Shown piece by piece: positions 46,181-55,221 of a DNA stretch of 64,000 nt (the first letter of the stretch is position 1; each line of letters opens with the position of its first letter). Below the pieces are notes generated by a model. It did not search any database, was not told the origin of the DNA, and worked only from the letters and a program-made list of their open reading frames with translations. This DNA comes from JAXLQL01 sp046331625. GTDB taxonomy: Bacteria > Acidobacteriota > Terriglobia > Bryobacterales > Bryobacteraceae. The stretch is from NCBI GenBank assembly GCA_046331625.1, contig JAXLQL010000002.1, forward strand, positions 496,001-560,000, in the 5' to 3' direction. Position numbers and translations under genes: made by a program.

Positions 46181-47092
46181 ATGACCCGATCGATTGCCCT
46201 ATCGCTGATTCTTCTTCCGGCGCAAGGCGCTGAACTGTTGCGCGAGTTCCAGCCGTCATCGGCTTCCAGTCCGCACGGCAAAGTGAGCGTCGTCGAGTTT
46301 GAAACGCCCCTCCACGAGGTAGAAGCCGGAGCGCTCGCGCTGCATCTCCCTGGCGCGATGATGAACTTCGAGTTCGCCGAGAGTGTCTGGGTGATCGGCT
46401 ACAAGACCTGGATTCTCGACGCCCAGGGCAAGCCGCCCCGCGACAACTATCTGTGCCACACCTTCCTCGGCGACCAGCGCATGATGCAGACCGGCGATCA
46501 GGAAGTGCGCGGGCTCTACTCGGATTCCTTTACCCGCGAGGTGCACCTTCCCGAAGGAACAGCGGTGCGCGTTCTCGCCGGCGAGCCGCTCCACTGGATG
46601 CCCATGTTCAACAATCGCGCCGCTGACTCGGTGCGCGTGAAGATGCGCGTGGAGCTCTCGGTCATTCGCGACAAAGACGTGGCGAGCGCGCCTCGGGAGC
46701 TCTACTCTACTCTGCGCAGCGTAGCCACGCCGCATCTCTACTTCGTCAAGCCTGGCCGTGATGCGCGGAGCGCCGAATTCGAACTGCCCGGCGCTGATCG
46801 CATCTACTTCATGGGTACGCATATTCATCCCTACGGCAGCTCGGTGGAGCTCTACAACGTCACGCGCGGTGAGCGCGTGTGGCTCGGCAAGAGTCATCAC
46901 GACGCCAAAGGCGACATGACCGGCATGGATGTTTTTTCCAGCGCACCGGGGTATACTGTTCGGAACGGCGACAAGTTTCGCGTCACCGCCGTCTACGACA
47001 ATCCGACGCGAACTCCGATCGACGCGATGGCGGGACTTTACATCCTGTACTCGCCCAAAGCACAGCCAGGCGCCGCGTCGCGCAACCACTGA
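46181..47092 (+). CDS. Secreted protein resembling a PHM-type copper monooxygenase
   Basis: 303 residues; short signal-like N-terminus ('SIALSLILLPAQGAE'). The sequence resembles the two-domain peptidylglycine alpha-hydroxylating monooxygenase (PHM) fold: 'YLCHTFLG' recalls the CuH His segment, 'FMGTHIHPYGSSVELYN' the CuM HxH segment, and 'DAMAGLYILYSP' the segment carrying the CuM Met ligand before a terminal Tyr-rich strand. The PHM disulfide cysteines are mostly absent. If copper-binding, it would hydroxylate or oxidise a small substrate in the periplasm. Inference from motifs only. A TonB receptor follows 111 bp downstream. Confidence 0.65.
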   Translation: MTRSIALSLILLPAQGAELLREFQPSSASSPHGKVSVVEFETPLHEVEAGALALHLPGAMMNFEFAESVWVIGYKTWILDAQGKPPRDNYLCHTFLGDQRMMQTGDQEVRGLYSDSFTREVHLPEGTAVRVLAGEPLHWMPMFNNRAADSVRVKMRVELSVIRDKDVASAPRELYSTLRSVATPHLYFVKPGRDARSAEFELPGADRIYFMGTHIHPYGSSVELYNVTRGERVWLGKSHHDAKGDMTGMDVFSSAPGYTVRNGDKFRVTAVYDNPTRTPIDAMAGLYILYSPKAQPGAASRNH

Positions 47093-47122
47093 AAATTCTT
47101 TCGACACCGCTCCATTTCCTCC

Positions 47123-47151
47123 TTGACGTAGGCGGGCGGTTGGCATATCGT
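47123..47151 (+). promoter_or_regulatory. Promoter of the second TonB-dependent receptor
   Basis: TTGACG (47123-47128), 17-nt spacer, TATCGT (47146-47151), about 50 nt upstream of the start codon at 47204. Confidence 0.5.
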
Positions 47152-47203
47152 AGTCAGCATTAACCTGCTGCTAGCTTAAGGGAACGCCCAGGGAGATCGT
47201 TGA

Positions 47204-50200
47204 ATGAAGCTGTCTCGCATTGGCTTGCTTTGTGCAGCCACAGTCTTTGCCCAGGTACGCGATACCGGGTCTGTTTTTGGCACCGTGACCGACGCGCAAT
47301 CGGCCGTCGTCCCGGGCGCCAAGGTAACCATCACCCACACCGGAACCGGTGCTGCGCGCTCAGCCACAACGGACTCGAGCGGCGCCTACCTGTTTCCTCT
47401 GTTGCCCGTCGGCACCTACAACGTCGACATCGAGCAAGCGGGTTTCCGCAAGTACGAACAACGCGGCCTCGTGCTCCAAGCGAACGAGAACGTTCGCGTC
47501 GACGCGGCGCTCGCAGTCGGCAACGTGCAAGAGACTGTCTCTGTGGAGGCGCTCGCAGCCGCGGTGGATACGCGCTCGGCAACCCTGAACCACACCGTGG
47601 ACCAGCGCCGTGTCGTCGAGCTCCCCCTCAACGGACGCAATCCCGCTGACCTCGTTTTGCTCGCCCCCGGCGTCGCATCGGGCGCCGGCAACAACTCCGG
47701 CGACGTGGGTAGCAGCGCCTGGAGGCCGAAGGGGCAGAAAGAAATCACCATCAACGGATCGCGCAACAACAACCTGCGCTACACGCTCGACGGTGGCACG
47801 AACATGGACGACCTGGTGAACGAGAATCTCGACTTCCCGTTCCCCAACGCCGTGCAGGAGTTCAGCGCCCAGACCAGCAACATGGGCGTCGAGATGGGCG
47901 GCCTCTCCGGCGGTGCGCTGAACGTGGTGACCAAATCCGGTACGAATCAAATTCATGGCGACGTGTTCTGGTTCCTCCGCAACACCGAACTCAACGCGCG
48001 CAATTTCTTCTCCCGCGAGCAGGACCTGCTCAAGCGCAACCAGTTCGGCTTCACAGCCGGCGGTCCCTTCGTCAAGAACAAGCTCTTCGGCTTCATGGGA
48101 TACCAGAAGCTCACCATCCGCCAGGCAGCCGGCAACAACCGCGACCTCACGTTGACGCAGGCCGAACGGCGCGGCGACTTCTCGGGTGCGGGCATCACCA
48201 TCTACGATCCGCTGACCAACGGAACTCCGTTCGCGCGAGCGCAAATTCCCACCAGCCGCTTCTCGCCGGCTGCCGTCAAGACCCTGAGTTATTCGCCGCT
48301 GCCCGACGCGGAAGGCTTCGTCCGCTACACCATCTCGCAACCGGAGAACGGCCTCCAAGGAATCGGCAAACTCGACTACGTCCACAATCAGTCGCACAGC
48401 TTCCTGTTCCGTGTGTTCGAAAGCGACGGCAACACGCCGTTCAGTTCGCCCAAGGACAACATTCACGCCGCGCGTTACGGCGGGTATCGTGACGCCCGTA
48501 GCGCCACTCTCGGCCACACCTGGGTGCGCGGCGGCAACATGGTGATCCACTCGCAGTTCACCGCGGCGCACCAGATCGCCGACATTCGGACAGACTTCCC
48601 GGTAACCACCGCCGATCTTGGCGTAGCCCTGAACCCGTACGGCAACCACATCGACATCACGATGAGCCAGAGCGGCGTCTCCTTCAACCGCCCGCTGCAC
48701 CAGATCCGGTTCGGACGCGGCAGCCTCGAAGCGCAGCATGACTATAGCTGGTCGAAGGGCGCGCACACCATGGTGTGGGGCGTCAACTACGTCCGCAAAA
48801 GGTTCAACAACAACACGCTGTTCCACAGCTCGGGACAATTCGACTTCGACGGTCACGTCACCGGCTTCGGCAACAACTCCGGCTTCGATCGGGCCGACTT
48901 CATGCTCGGCGCATTCGGATTTTTCACCCAGAACAGCGGCGAGTTCGAAGGCCGCCGCGGCAATCAGACAGGCGTCTACTTCGGCGACACCTGGCGCGTG
49001 CGTCCGGGCCTCACCCTGAACTTCGGCCTTCGCTACGAACCCTACGGCTTGTTCCGCGACGTGCTCGACCGCAACCAAACCTTCGATATGGCGGCCAACA
49101 AAGCCGGCATCCGCTCCACAGTCTTCAAGAACGCGCTTCCCGGCCTCTTCTATCACGGCGACAAGCGACCGAATGGCTACGGCGGCGGCGACACCTTCGG
49201 CGACACCGTCACCGATCCCGACTACAACAACCTCGCTCCGCGCTTCGGCTTCGCGTGGGATCCTTTCGGCAACGGCAAGACGTCGATCCGCGGCGGCTAC
49301 GCGATCTTCTATGACGCTCCGTCGCTCAACGCGCAGAATGACGCCAACAACGTCACGCCGTTCTCCTACTCGGTCGAATTCACCGACGGCTCCTTCGACA
49401 AGCCTTTCCTGGGCCGCGAGAAGCTGAACATCTTCCCGGTGAGCGCCGCCAATCACGACGTTCCCTTCCCCACGCCGCTATTCACCATCGTGCTCGACAA
49501 GAAGTTCGTCACGCCGTACACGCAGAACTTCTCGTTGACGATGGAGCGCGAGGTGGCCTCGAACACGCTGGTCCGCGTCGGCTATGTCGGCACCAAGGCT
49601 ACGCACCTCAAGAGCGAGTACGATCAGAACGCCCCGATCTACGACCCCAAACTGAGCCTCGCGCAGAACCGAGGCAACATCGACGACCGCCGCCCGGTGG
49701 CCGATTTCCAGACCATCTCGCGCTGGATGCACGGACTGAACTCTTCGTACAACTCGCTGCAACTCGCGCTGGATCGCCGCTATGCGAAGGGCTTCACGGT
49801 CAACGCGTCCTACACGTGGTCGAAGAATCTCGACTATCACTCGCGCAACGGATTCGGCGGCAGCCGCGGCATCAACAATCCGTTCAACTTCTTCTTCTCG
49901 CGCGGCAACTCCGATCTCACCCGTACCCACCGCTTCGTCGGCTCCTTTGTTTGGGACCTGCCGAAGCTGCAGACCGCCCCCGTGGCCGCCAAAGCCATCG
50001 TCAATGGATGGCGCTTCAGCGGCATCGCGATGCTGCAGTCCGGCCGCCCCTTCAGTGTGGGTGCATCGAACAACGCCCCTGCGGGCGCGGGCAGCGCGCG
50101 CGCCGACCTAGTGGGCTCGGGCTACCCGGTGCTCGATACGGGCCGCTCGAAGGGTGAGAAGCTCGCGCGGTACTACGACATCACGCGCTTCGTCAATCCC

Positions 50201-50467
50201 GCGCCGAACACCTACGGCACACTCGGACGCAACATCCTGTTCGGACCGGGCTTCATGAACTACGACGTCTCCATGACCAAGGGTTGGAACCTCAAATTCC
50301 TCGGTGAAAAAGGCTACGTCGAATACCGCTTCGAAGCGTTCAATCTGTTCAATGCGACCCACCTCGGTAACCCGACCACGGGACTCACGAGTCCGAATCG
50401 TGGGAAGATTTTGGGTACCGACGGTGATCCACGAATACTACAGATGGCGCTCAAGCTCGCCTGGTGA
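47204..50467 (+). CDS. Oar-like TonB-dependent receptor with carboxypeptidase-regulatory domain
   Basis: 1087 residues. Signal peptide 'MKLSRIGLLCAATVFAQ'. CarboxypepD-regulatory domain at ~22-105 ('GSVFGTVTDAQSAVVPGAKV', 'TTDSSGAYLFPLLPVGTYNV'). Plug: 'VVELPLNGRNPADLVLLAPG', 'EITINGSRNNNLRYTLDGGT'. The barrel has typical Oar features ('VVTKSGTNQIHGDVFWFLRN', 'FGFTAGGPFVKNKLFGFMGY', 'RPGLTLNFGLRYEPYGLFRD', 'RFEAFNLFNATHLGNPTTG'). Terminal 'ALKLAW' instead of the more usual Phe. Outer membrane. It is followed on the same strand by a molybdopterin oxidoreductase, a TPR and a PHP protein, suggesting import and processing of one substrate. Confidence 0.9.
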   Translation: MKLSRIGLLCAATVFAQVRDTGSVFGTVTDAQSAVVPGAKVTITHTGTGAARSATTDSSGAYLFPLLPVGTYNVDIEQAGFRKYEQRGLVLQANENVRVDAALAVGNVQETVSVEALAAAVDTRSATLNHTVDQRRVVELPLNGRNPADLVLLAPGVASGAGNNSGDVGSSAWRPKGQKEITINGSRNNNLRYTLDGGTNMDDLVNENLDFPFPNAVQEFSAQTSNMGVEMGGLSGGALNVVTKSGTNQIHGDVFWFLRNTELNARNFFSREQDLLKRNQFGFTAGGPFVKNKLFGFMGYQKLTIRQAAGNNRDLTLTQAERRGDFSGAGITIYDPLTNGTPFARAQIPTSRFSPAAVKTLSYSPLPDAEGFVRYTISQPENGLQGIGKLDYVHNQSHSFLFRVFESDGNTPFSSPKDNIHAARYGGYRDARSATLGHTWVRGGNMVIHSQFTAAHQIADIRTDFPVTTADLGVALNPYGNHIDITMSQSGVSFNRPLHQIRFGRGSLEAQHDYSWSKGAHTMVWGVNYVRKRFNNNTLFHSSGQFDFDGHVTGFGNNSGFDRADFMLGAFGFFTQNSGEFEGRRGNQTGVYFGDTWRVRPGLTLNFGLRYEPYGLFRDVLDRNQTFDMAANKAGIRSTVFKNALPGLFYHGDKRPNGYGGGDTFGDTVTDPDYNNLAPRFGFAWDPFGNGKTSIRGGYAIFYDAPSLNAQNDANNVTPFSYSVEFTDGSFDKPFLGREKLNIFPVSAANHDVPFPTPLFTIVLDKKFVTPYTQNFSLTMEREVASNTLVRVGYVGTKATHLKSEYDQNAPIYDPKLSLAQNRGNIDDRRPVADFQTISRWMHGLNSSYNSLQLALDRRYAKGFTVNASYTWSKNLDYHSRNGFGGSRGINNPFNFFFSRGNSDLTRTHRFVGSFVWDLPKLQTAPVAAKAIVNGWRFSGIAMLQSGRPFSVGASNNAPAGAGSARADLVGSGYPVLDTGRSKGEKLARYYDITRFVNPAPNTYGTLGRNILFGPGFMNYDVSMTKGWNLKFLGEKGYVEYRFEAFNLFNATHLGNPTTGLTSPNRGKILGTDGDPRILQMALKLAW

Positions 50468-50489
50468 CGGGACGCATTCGATTTCAGCT

Positions 50490-51476
50490 CTGACGCGGCG
50501 GCGCTGGCTCGCTTCCTGCATGGCGATGCCAGCGCTGGCAGCCGAGCGTAGTCCAGAAGTAAGCGCCTACGATCTCAGTCTGCTCGAAGACGCGCCCACT
50601 CCCAACGAGTTGTTCTTCGTACGCGAACACAATGCCGCGCCTCGGATCGGCGCCGCAGCTTGGCGGCTCTCGGTGGGCACCGCATACGAGATGGGACGCG
50701 AGGAGTTGCTCGCGTTCCCTCGAACGAAATCGGCCGTCACGCTCGAGTGCGCCGAGAATCCCGCCGGCGGTGGACTCGTCAGCCACGCCGTGTGGGAAGG
50801 CGTTCCGCTCGCGCAACTGCTCGATCGCGCCAGGCCCGCGGCGAGTACTCGCTTCGTGCGCCTCGAAGGCTTCGATGGCTACGAGCGGATCCTGCCCATT
50901 GAGAAGGCGCGCGATGGATCGGTACTCGTCGCTTCGCGCATGAATGGCGAATTGCTTCCAGCGAATCACGGCGGCCCCGCGCGTGCGCTCGTTGCCGGGC
51001 GCTACGGCATGGACTCGGTGAAGTGGCTCCGAAAAGTGGAACTGCTCGACGCGGCTCCGGCGTCGACAGGCGAGTACGTACGGCGCACGCGCTCGTTGCT
51101 CACGGGAGTCACGGCCGGAGATCCAGTGGGGGGCATGCTCGTCAAGAGCGTATTCGCGCGACCCGTGGATGGAGCGGTGCTCAGCGGACGCACGTTCACG
51201 GTGCGCGGCGCAGCTTGGGGCGAACACGCGATCGTCAAAGTGGAATTGAGCGCTGACGACGGCAAGGCCTGGTCGGCCGCGAAACTCGGCAAGCAGGAGC
51301 CATACTGTTGGACCCAGTGGGAGTGGCTGTGGAAGATCCCGGCTGCCGGCAAGCACGCTTTGATCGCGCGCGCCACCGATGCCAAGGGCAACGTGCAGCC
51401 GATGGAGCGCGATTCGGCCCGGGTCGATCCTTATGAGCAGAACGCGTGCCAGCGCGTGCAGGTGACGGCACGATGA
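50490..51476 (+). CDS. Sulfite-oxidase-like molybdopterin oxidoreductase (Tat signal)
   Basis: The frame is open upstream into the TonB receptor, but the protein probably begins close to 50490, where a CTG codon precedes 'TRRRWLASCMAMPALAAE', a twin-arginine signal; no ATG exists before 50520, so the start is unsettled. The body has the oxidoreductase molybdopterin-binding domain ('AWRLSVGTAYEMGREELLAF', 'SAVTLECAENPAGGG', 'HAVWEGVPLAQLLDRA', 'GGPARALVAGRYGMDSVKWL') and a Mo-co dimerisation-like domain ('GMLVKSVFARPVDGAVLSGR', 'YCWTQWEWLWKIPAAGKHAL'). The catalytic Cys is in 'LECAEN'. Periplasmic oxidation of an unknown substrate. Confidence 0.82.
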   Translation: MTRRRWLASCMAMPALAAERSPEVSAYDLSLLEDAPTPNELFFVREHNAAPRIGAAAWRLSVGTAYEMGREELLAFPRTKSAVTLECAENPAGGGLVSHAVWEGVPLAQLLDRARPAASTRFVRLEGFDGYERILPIEKARDGSVLVASRMNGELLPANHGGPARALVAGRYGMDSVKWLRKVELLDAAPASTGEYVRRTRSLLTGVTAGDPVGGMLVKSVFARPVDGAVLSGRTFTVRGAAWGEHAIVKVELSADDGKAWSAAKLGKQEPYCWTQWEWLWKIPAAGKHALIARATDAKGNVQPMERDSARVDPYEQNACQRVQVTAR

Positions 51477-51550
51477 TCGCGATGTGGGGCAGGCTTCAGC
51501 GTGGGTGGGACTTCAGTCCCGCCTCTGGCCCCCAGGTGACCCTACGATGA
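51461..51550. repeat. REP-like repeat (copy E) between duplicated junctions
   Basis: GGTGAC-N3-ACGATGA occurs at 51461-51476 and again at 51535-51550. The first holds the oxidoreductase stop, the second the TPR start. Repeat copy E (51483-51523, reverse orientation) lies between. Excision of 74 bp would give an ATGA stop/start overlap. Confidence 0.8.
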
Positions 51551-52722
51551 CGCTGCTCCTCGCATTCTTCCTCCAAGCAAGCCTCATCGAACAAGCGGAC
51601 CAAGCCTTTCGCAACGGCGAAATCGACCGCGCCGAAAAACTCGCGCAGCAGGCGGCGGCTCGTGAACCGGGTTCCCCGCACGCGCACATGATCCTTGGAG
51701 TGATCGCAGCCACGCGAGCGCAGTGGGCGCCCGCGGTGCAGCATTTCCAAACCGTCACAAGATTGGTCCCCGCCGATCCGCACGCATACTTCTACCTTGG
51801 GCAGGCGCGCCTCAATCAGAAGCAGTGGCAGGCGGCCGTGGACCTGTTCACACGCGCGCTCAACCTCAAATATCCCGAGCGCGAGCGTTTGCTGATCGAA
51901 CTCGCCTTCGCGGAAAACGAAGCCGGGCGTCCAGCGGCGGCGCTGAAGCGGCTCGAAGGCGTGGAGCCACCAGCCGAAGGGCCCATGGCCGCGCAGTATC
52001 ACGCTGTGAAGGCCTTTGCCGGTTTGCGGATGGGAAAATCAGCCGAAGCGATCGAGGCCATGGCGAAGGCGCGCGATCTCGATCCCGACAACGAACAATA
52101 TCAGGAGTTCTTGATTTCGACCCTCATCGGCGTGGACCAGACTGCTCGCGCGCTTGCCGAAGCCATCCGCGCGCAATCGAAATTTCCCGATAGCCCCGAG
52201 ATCCAGTTTCTGTTCGGCTTGGCCAGCTACTACGTGCCGGAGAGTCCACTCGGAGCGGTCGCGTTGCGGAACGTCCGTGAGGCGGAGCCTACTGGAGCGC
52301 GGGCGCTTCTCGCGCAGGGGCTGCTCGACCGCAAAGCCGGCAAGATGGACGAAGCCGTACGCGCTTTCGAAGGCGCCGCCTCCAAGGGGTTGCCCGATTC
52401 CCACCTGCTCCTCGCGATCGTGTATCGCGAAAAGGGCGACATGGCCGGCGCCGAGCGCGAATTCGCCTTGGCGGAAAGGGCGAATCCGCAAAACGGCCAA
52501 GTGGCGCTCGAAGCGGGCAAACTCGCACTCACGCGCGGCGACTTGGCGGGCGCTTTGAAGCGGCTCACGCTCGCCGCCGATCGGATGCCGCAGAGCTCGG
52601 CTGCGCATTACCAACTCGGGCTCGCGCTGCGGAGGGCGGGGAAGGCCGCCGAAGCCGAAGAGCACCTCACCAGGTCACGCGAGCTCGACCGTCTGCATGC
52701 GGAGGCTGCAGTTCCGAAATGA
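51547..52722 (+). CDS. Secreted or membrane-anchored TPR protein
   Basis: 391 residues from ATG 51547. A short hydrophobic start ('MTLLLAFFLQASLIE') may be a signal peptide. TPR helices fill the rest: 'ADQAFRNGEIDRAEKLAQQA', 'LGVIAATRAQWAPAVQHFQT', 'YLGQARLNQKQWQAAVDLFT', 'LGLALRRAGKAAEAEEHLTR'. It probably assembles a periplasmic complex with its neighbours. The start was originally coupled to the oxidoreductase stop and its own stop to the PHP gene start; both junctions are now duplicated. C-terminus 'HAEAAVPK'. Confidence 0.82.
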   Translation: MTLLLAFFLQASLIEQADQAFRNGEIDRAEKLAQQAAAREPGSPHAHMILGVIAATRAQWAPAVQHFQTVTRLVPADPHAYFYLGQARLNQKQWQAAVDLFTRALNLKYPERERLLIELAFAENEAGRPAAALKRLEGVEPPAEGPMAAQYHAVKAFAGLRMGKSAEAIEAMAKARDLDPDNEQYQEFLISTLIGVDQTARALAEAIRAQSKFPDSPEIQFLFGLASYYVPESPLGAVALRNVREAEPTGARALLAQGLLDRKAGKMDEAVRAFEGAASKGLPDSHLLLAIVYREKGDMAGAEREFALAERANPQNGQVALEAGKLALTRGDLAGALKRLTLAADRMPQSSAAHYQLGLALRRAGKAAEAEEHLTRSRELDRLHAEAAVPK

Positions 52723-52856
52723 AGCAAACAACGATGCAAGCTTTCCGTCGTGGACCGCTCGCTGGCCAACACGATTTCGGCGCTCGGCTCCTCGCGCCCG
52801 AGTGGCGCAGAGTCGCGGCGGACCGAATGCCGCAGGAGGCTGCGGTCCCCAAATGA
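52701..52856 (+). repeat. Duplicated TPR/PHP gene junction with a mini-ORF
   Basis: GGAGGCTGCAGTTCCGAAATGA (52701-52722, split here as GGAGGCTGCAG and TTCCGAAATGA) recurs with 3 mismatches at 52835-52856. Between them, an ORF from ATG 52719 to TGA 52856 (45 codons) ends in 'EAAVPK', exactly like the TPR protein, and overlaps the PHP start. CCGCAG-GAGG-CTGCGG at the second copy is a small palindrome. Confidence 0.75.
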
Positions 52857-54982
52857 TGCGCACACCCATCGGACGTTTCCGCCGTGCACCTCTAGTTTCG
52901 GCGGCCTTCGTGTTGATCGCCTTTGCGGCATTGACATCGCGCGACCGCGCCGCCGGACAAGGCGCCGTTCCCCTCTCGCGCCCAGGCCAAGAGGACCTCA
53001 CTTTCTGGGTCAACCATAACGGACTCATCTCCCTCGAAGCCGAAGGTGAACTCGGCTTCGGCGACATCGCCCGCATTCTGCTGCGCCGCCGCGCCAACGG
53101 CGAGTGGATTCGCCCCCTCCGCGACCGTTTCACGTTTCGGGTGCAGGATCCGGCCGCGCTGACCACTCCCGACACATTTCGCGCCTCGCTCTCGGGCGGC
53201 GCGCTATCGTGGCTCGCCGCGCCCCAAGAGCGCTTCGTCGCCGCGGCCTCACGCACGTTCAACATTCCCATACTCGTCACGAATCGCGAAGCCGCGGAGG
53301 CAACGTTCGACGTGAACTACACCGGACCCACGATGTCGAGCGTCGCCCGCGGCGTTGCAATTCCGCCGGGCGCGACCAAGCCGTTCGTACTGCGCGCGGT
53401 GGAGACCAAGGAAGGTCCCGCTGAAGGCAGGATCGTCGTTCGCACTGCCGCCGGAGATCTGTCGACCACCATCCATTTCGACGTGCGGCCCCTTGTGAAC
53501 CTGCGCGTGCGCCTGCTCGACGAGCGCGGGATGCCGGTGGCCGCCCGCGTGTACGTCACCGGCTCGGACGGACTCGCCTACGCTCCCCGTGGATCCTCGG
53601 CGCGCATCACGGCCATGAGCGCCGAGTACTTCTTCCATTGCGAAGACCGCTTCGAGTTGGCGCTTCCCGCGGGTGAAACAGTGGTGGAGGCCATGCGAGG
53701 TCCGGAATACCGGCTGGCCTCGCGGCGCGTGACGCTTGCGCCCGGAGCGTCCGCGGAGGTGACGTTGCAGCTCGAACGCTGGACGCATCCGGCCGCGCAA
53801 GGCTGGTGGTCGGGCGACGCGCACATTCACGCGAACTACACGTCGCCGCATCATCAGGTGATCGAGCCTCGCGACGTGCGGCTTCAGGCCTTCGGTGAGG
53901 ACCTCAACTACGCCAACATGATGGTGGCGAATTCATCGGGCGCGTTCATTCACGATCGCGAATACTTCGAGGCTCGGGCGAATCGGTTGTCCGATGCGGC
54001 GCATTTCATCTACTGGAACGAGGAGAACCGGTCGAGCGCCTACGGCCACATGTGTTTTCTGGGGCTGAAGAAGCTGGTGGAACCTTTCTACAACGGATTC
54101 CGGGACACGCCGCACTGGGAAGATTACCCGGCGAATTTCCCCCTGGCCCAGCAGGTTTTCGATCAGGGAGGCGCCGTGAGCTACGCCCATCCGGGAATGG
54201 CGCCCAATTTCGAAAGCGCCAGCATCAAGGAACTTCCGGCAGATCTGGCGCTGGGCCATCGGACCGCGATGGACGTGCTCAGCAACAACGACGAACTCGC
54301 CACTACCCAGATGTGGTATCGGCTGCTGAACTGCGGATTCCGTGTGGCGATCTCGGCCGGCACTGACGCCTTCACCAACGTCACCGATCACTACCTCGCC
54401 GGCGGCAATCGCGTCTATGTGCAGTCCGGACCGCGGTTCGACTATGCCGCCTGGCTCGACGCCTTTCGCCGCGGGCGCTCGTTCGCCTCGAATGGACCGG
54501 TGGTGATGCTGACCGTGAACGGCAAGCAGCCCGGGGATGAGATCCGGTTCGATGCTCCAGGCGAGTTGGCGATCGCCGGCACGGTGACCTCGCTCGTACC
54601 ACTCGACACAGTGGATGTGGTGGTGAACGGCAAGGTGGTGCACTCGGTTCCAGCCGCTGGCAAGGAGAGCATCACAATTGCCTACAGGCACCGCGCGGCG
54701 GGGAGTTGCTGGATCGCGCTCCGTGCGCTCGGTCCGCGCCACCGGCTTGTGCTCAATGACACGCAGGCTTGGGGACACACGAGTCCGGTGTACGTGACGG
54801 TGGCCGGAAAGCCGGTGCGAATGGCCGATGATATCCGGTTCTACCGCGAGTGGATGGAGCGGTTGATCGCACGCACTCGGAACAGTCCGCGATTCGCGAC
54901 GCCCGAGCGCAGAGCCGAAGTGGTCACGCTGTTCGAGAAGGCGCTCGCGTGGTATCGCGACGCCGAGCGGCAGCAAGAGTAA
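52853..54982 (+). CDS. CehA/McbA-type PHP-domain metallohydrolase
   Basis: ATG 52853 (or 52856) follows the duplicated junction; 709 residues. Signal-type helix 'APLVSAAFVLIAFAALT'. Residues ~40-300 are beta-sandwich, including a carboxypeptidase-regulatory-like stretch ('LRVRLLDERGMPVAARVYVT'). The PHP-type domain starts with 'WWSGDAHIHANYTSPHHQVI' (HxH metal site), then 'DLNYANMMVANSSGAFIHD', 'GGAVSYAHPGMAPNFES', 'FRVAISAGTDAFTN', the usual order in CehA/McbA proteins. Related enzymes hydrolyse carbamates or phosphoesters, but most are uncharacterised. Exported; last gene of the TonB receptor group. Confidence 0.85.
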   Translation: MMRTPIGRFRRAPLVSAAFVLIAFAALTSRDRAAGQGAVPLSRPGQEDLTFWVNHNGLISLEAEGELGFGDIARILLRRRANGEWIRPLRDRFTFRVQDPAALTTPDTFRASLSGGALSWLAAPQERFVAAASRTFNIPILVTNREAAEATFDVNYTGPTMSSVARGVAIPPGATKPFVLRAVETKEGPAEGRIVVRTAAGDLSTTIHFDVRPLVNLRVRLLDERGMPVAARVYVTGSDGLAYAPRGSSARITAMSAEYFFHCEDRFELALPAGETVVEAMRGPEYRLASRRVTLAPGASAEVTLQLERWTHPAAQGWWSGDAHIHANYTSPHHQVIEPRDVRLQAFGEDLNYANMMVANSSGAFIHDREYFEARANRLSDAAHFIYWNEENRSSAYGHMCFLGLKKLVEPFYNGFRDTPHWEDYPANFPLAQQVFDQGGAVSYAHPGMAPNFESASIKELPADLALGHRTAMDVLSNNDELATTQMWYRLLNCGFRVAISAGTDAFTNVTDHYLAGGNRVYVQSGPRFDYAAWLDAFRRGRSFASNGPVVMLTVNGKQPGDEIRFDAPGELAIAGTVTSLVPLDTVDVVVNGKVVHSVPAAGKESITIAYRHRAAGSCWIALRALGPRHRLVLNDTQAWGHTSPVYVTVAGKPVRMADDIRFYREWMERLIARTRNSPRFATPERRAEVVTLFEKALAWYRDAERQQE

Positions 54983-54989
54983 CGCAGCT

Positions 54990-55106
54990 TCACGGAATCA
55001 GGAGACGGGCACGGATTCGTTCGTGGATGGCGTTTGTTCGGCGAGGCGCTTGCGCCCTCGAGGCGAGCGATGCGTAGTCAGTCAGTGGCGCGCGGTCCTG
55101 ATCCAT
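54990..55106 (-). pseudogene. Duplicated 5' fragment of deoC
   Basis: 38 codons. The first 18 (MDQDRAPLTDYASLASR) are identical to the start of the deoC homologue at 58416, after which similarity stops. Upstream on the same strand the copy continues into the C-terminus of the CBM9-like protein ('QLRQFGTLWIRTAR'). The copied segment is about 55061-55154, matching 58371-58467. Confidence 0.75.
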
Positions 55107-55221
55107 AGTGTTCCAAACTGGCGGAGCTGGGTGCGCCTCTTCGCGTCCGCCCACCCGGGCGCGCCGCCCGAGTTGGGGAACTCGGGAGCGAGCCCGGCGC
55201 GAAGGGTGAATGGGCAGGTGG

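Noticed and set aside
47360..49456. 698-codon frame antisense to the second TonB receptor
   Set aside because: No domain or ribosome site; composition is that of the complement of a high-GC gene with strong codon bias.
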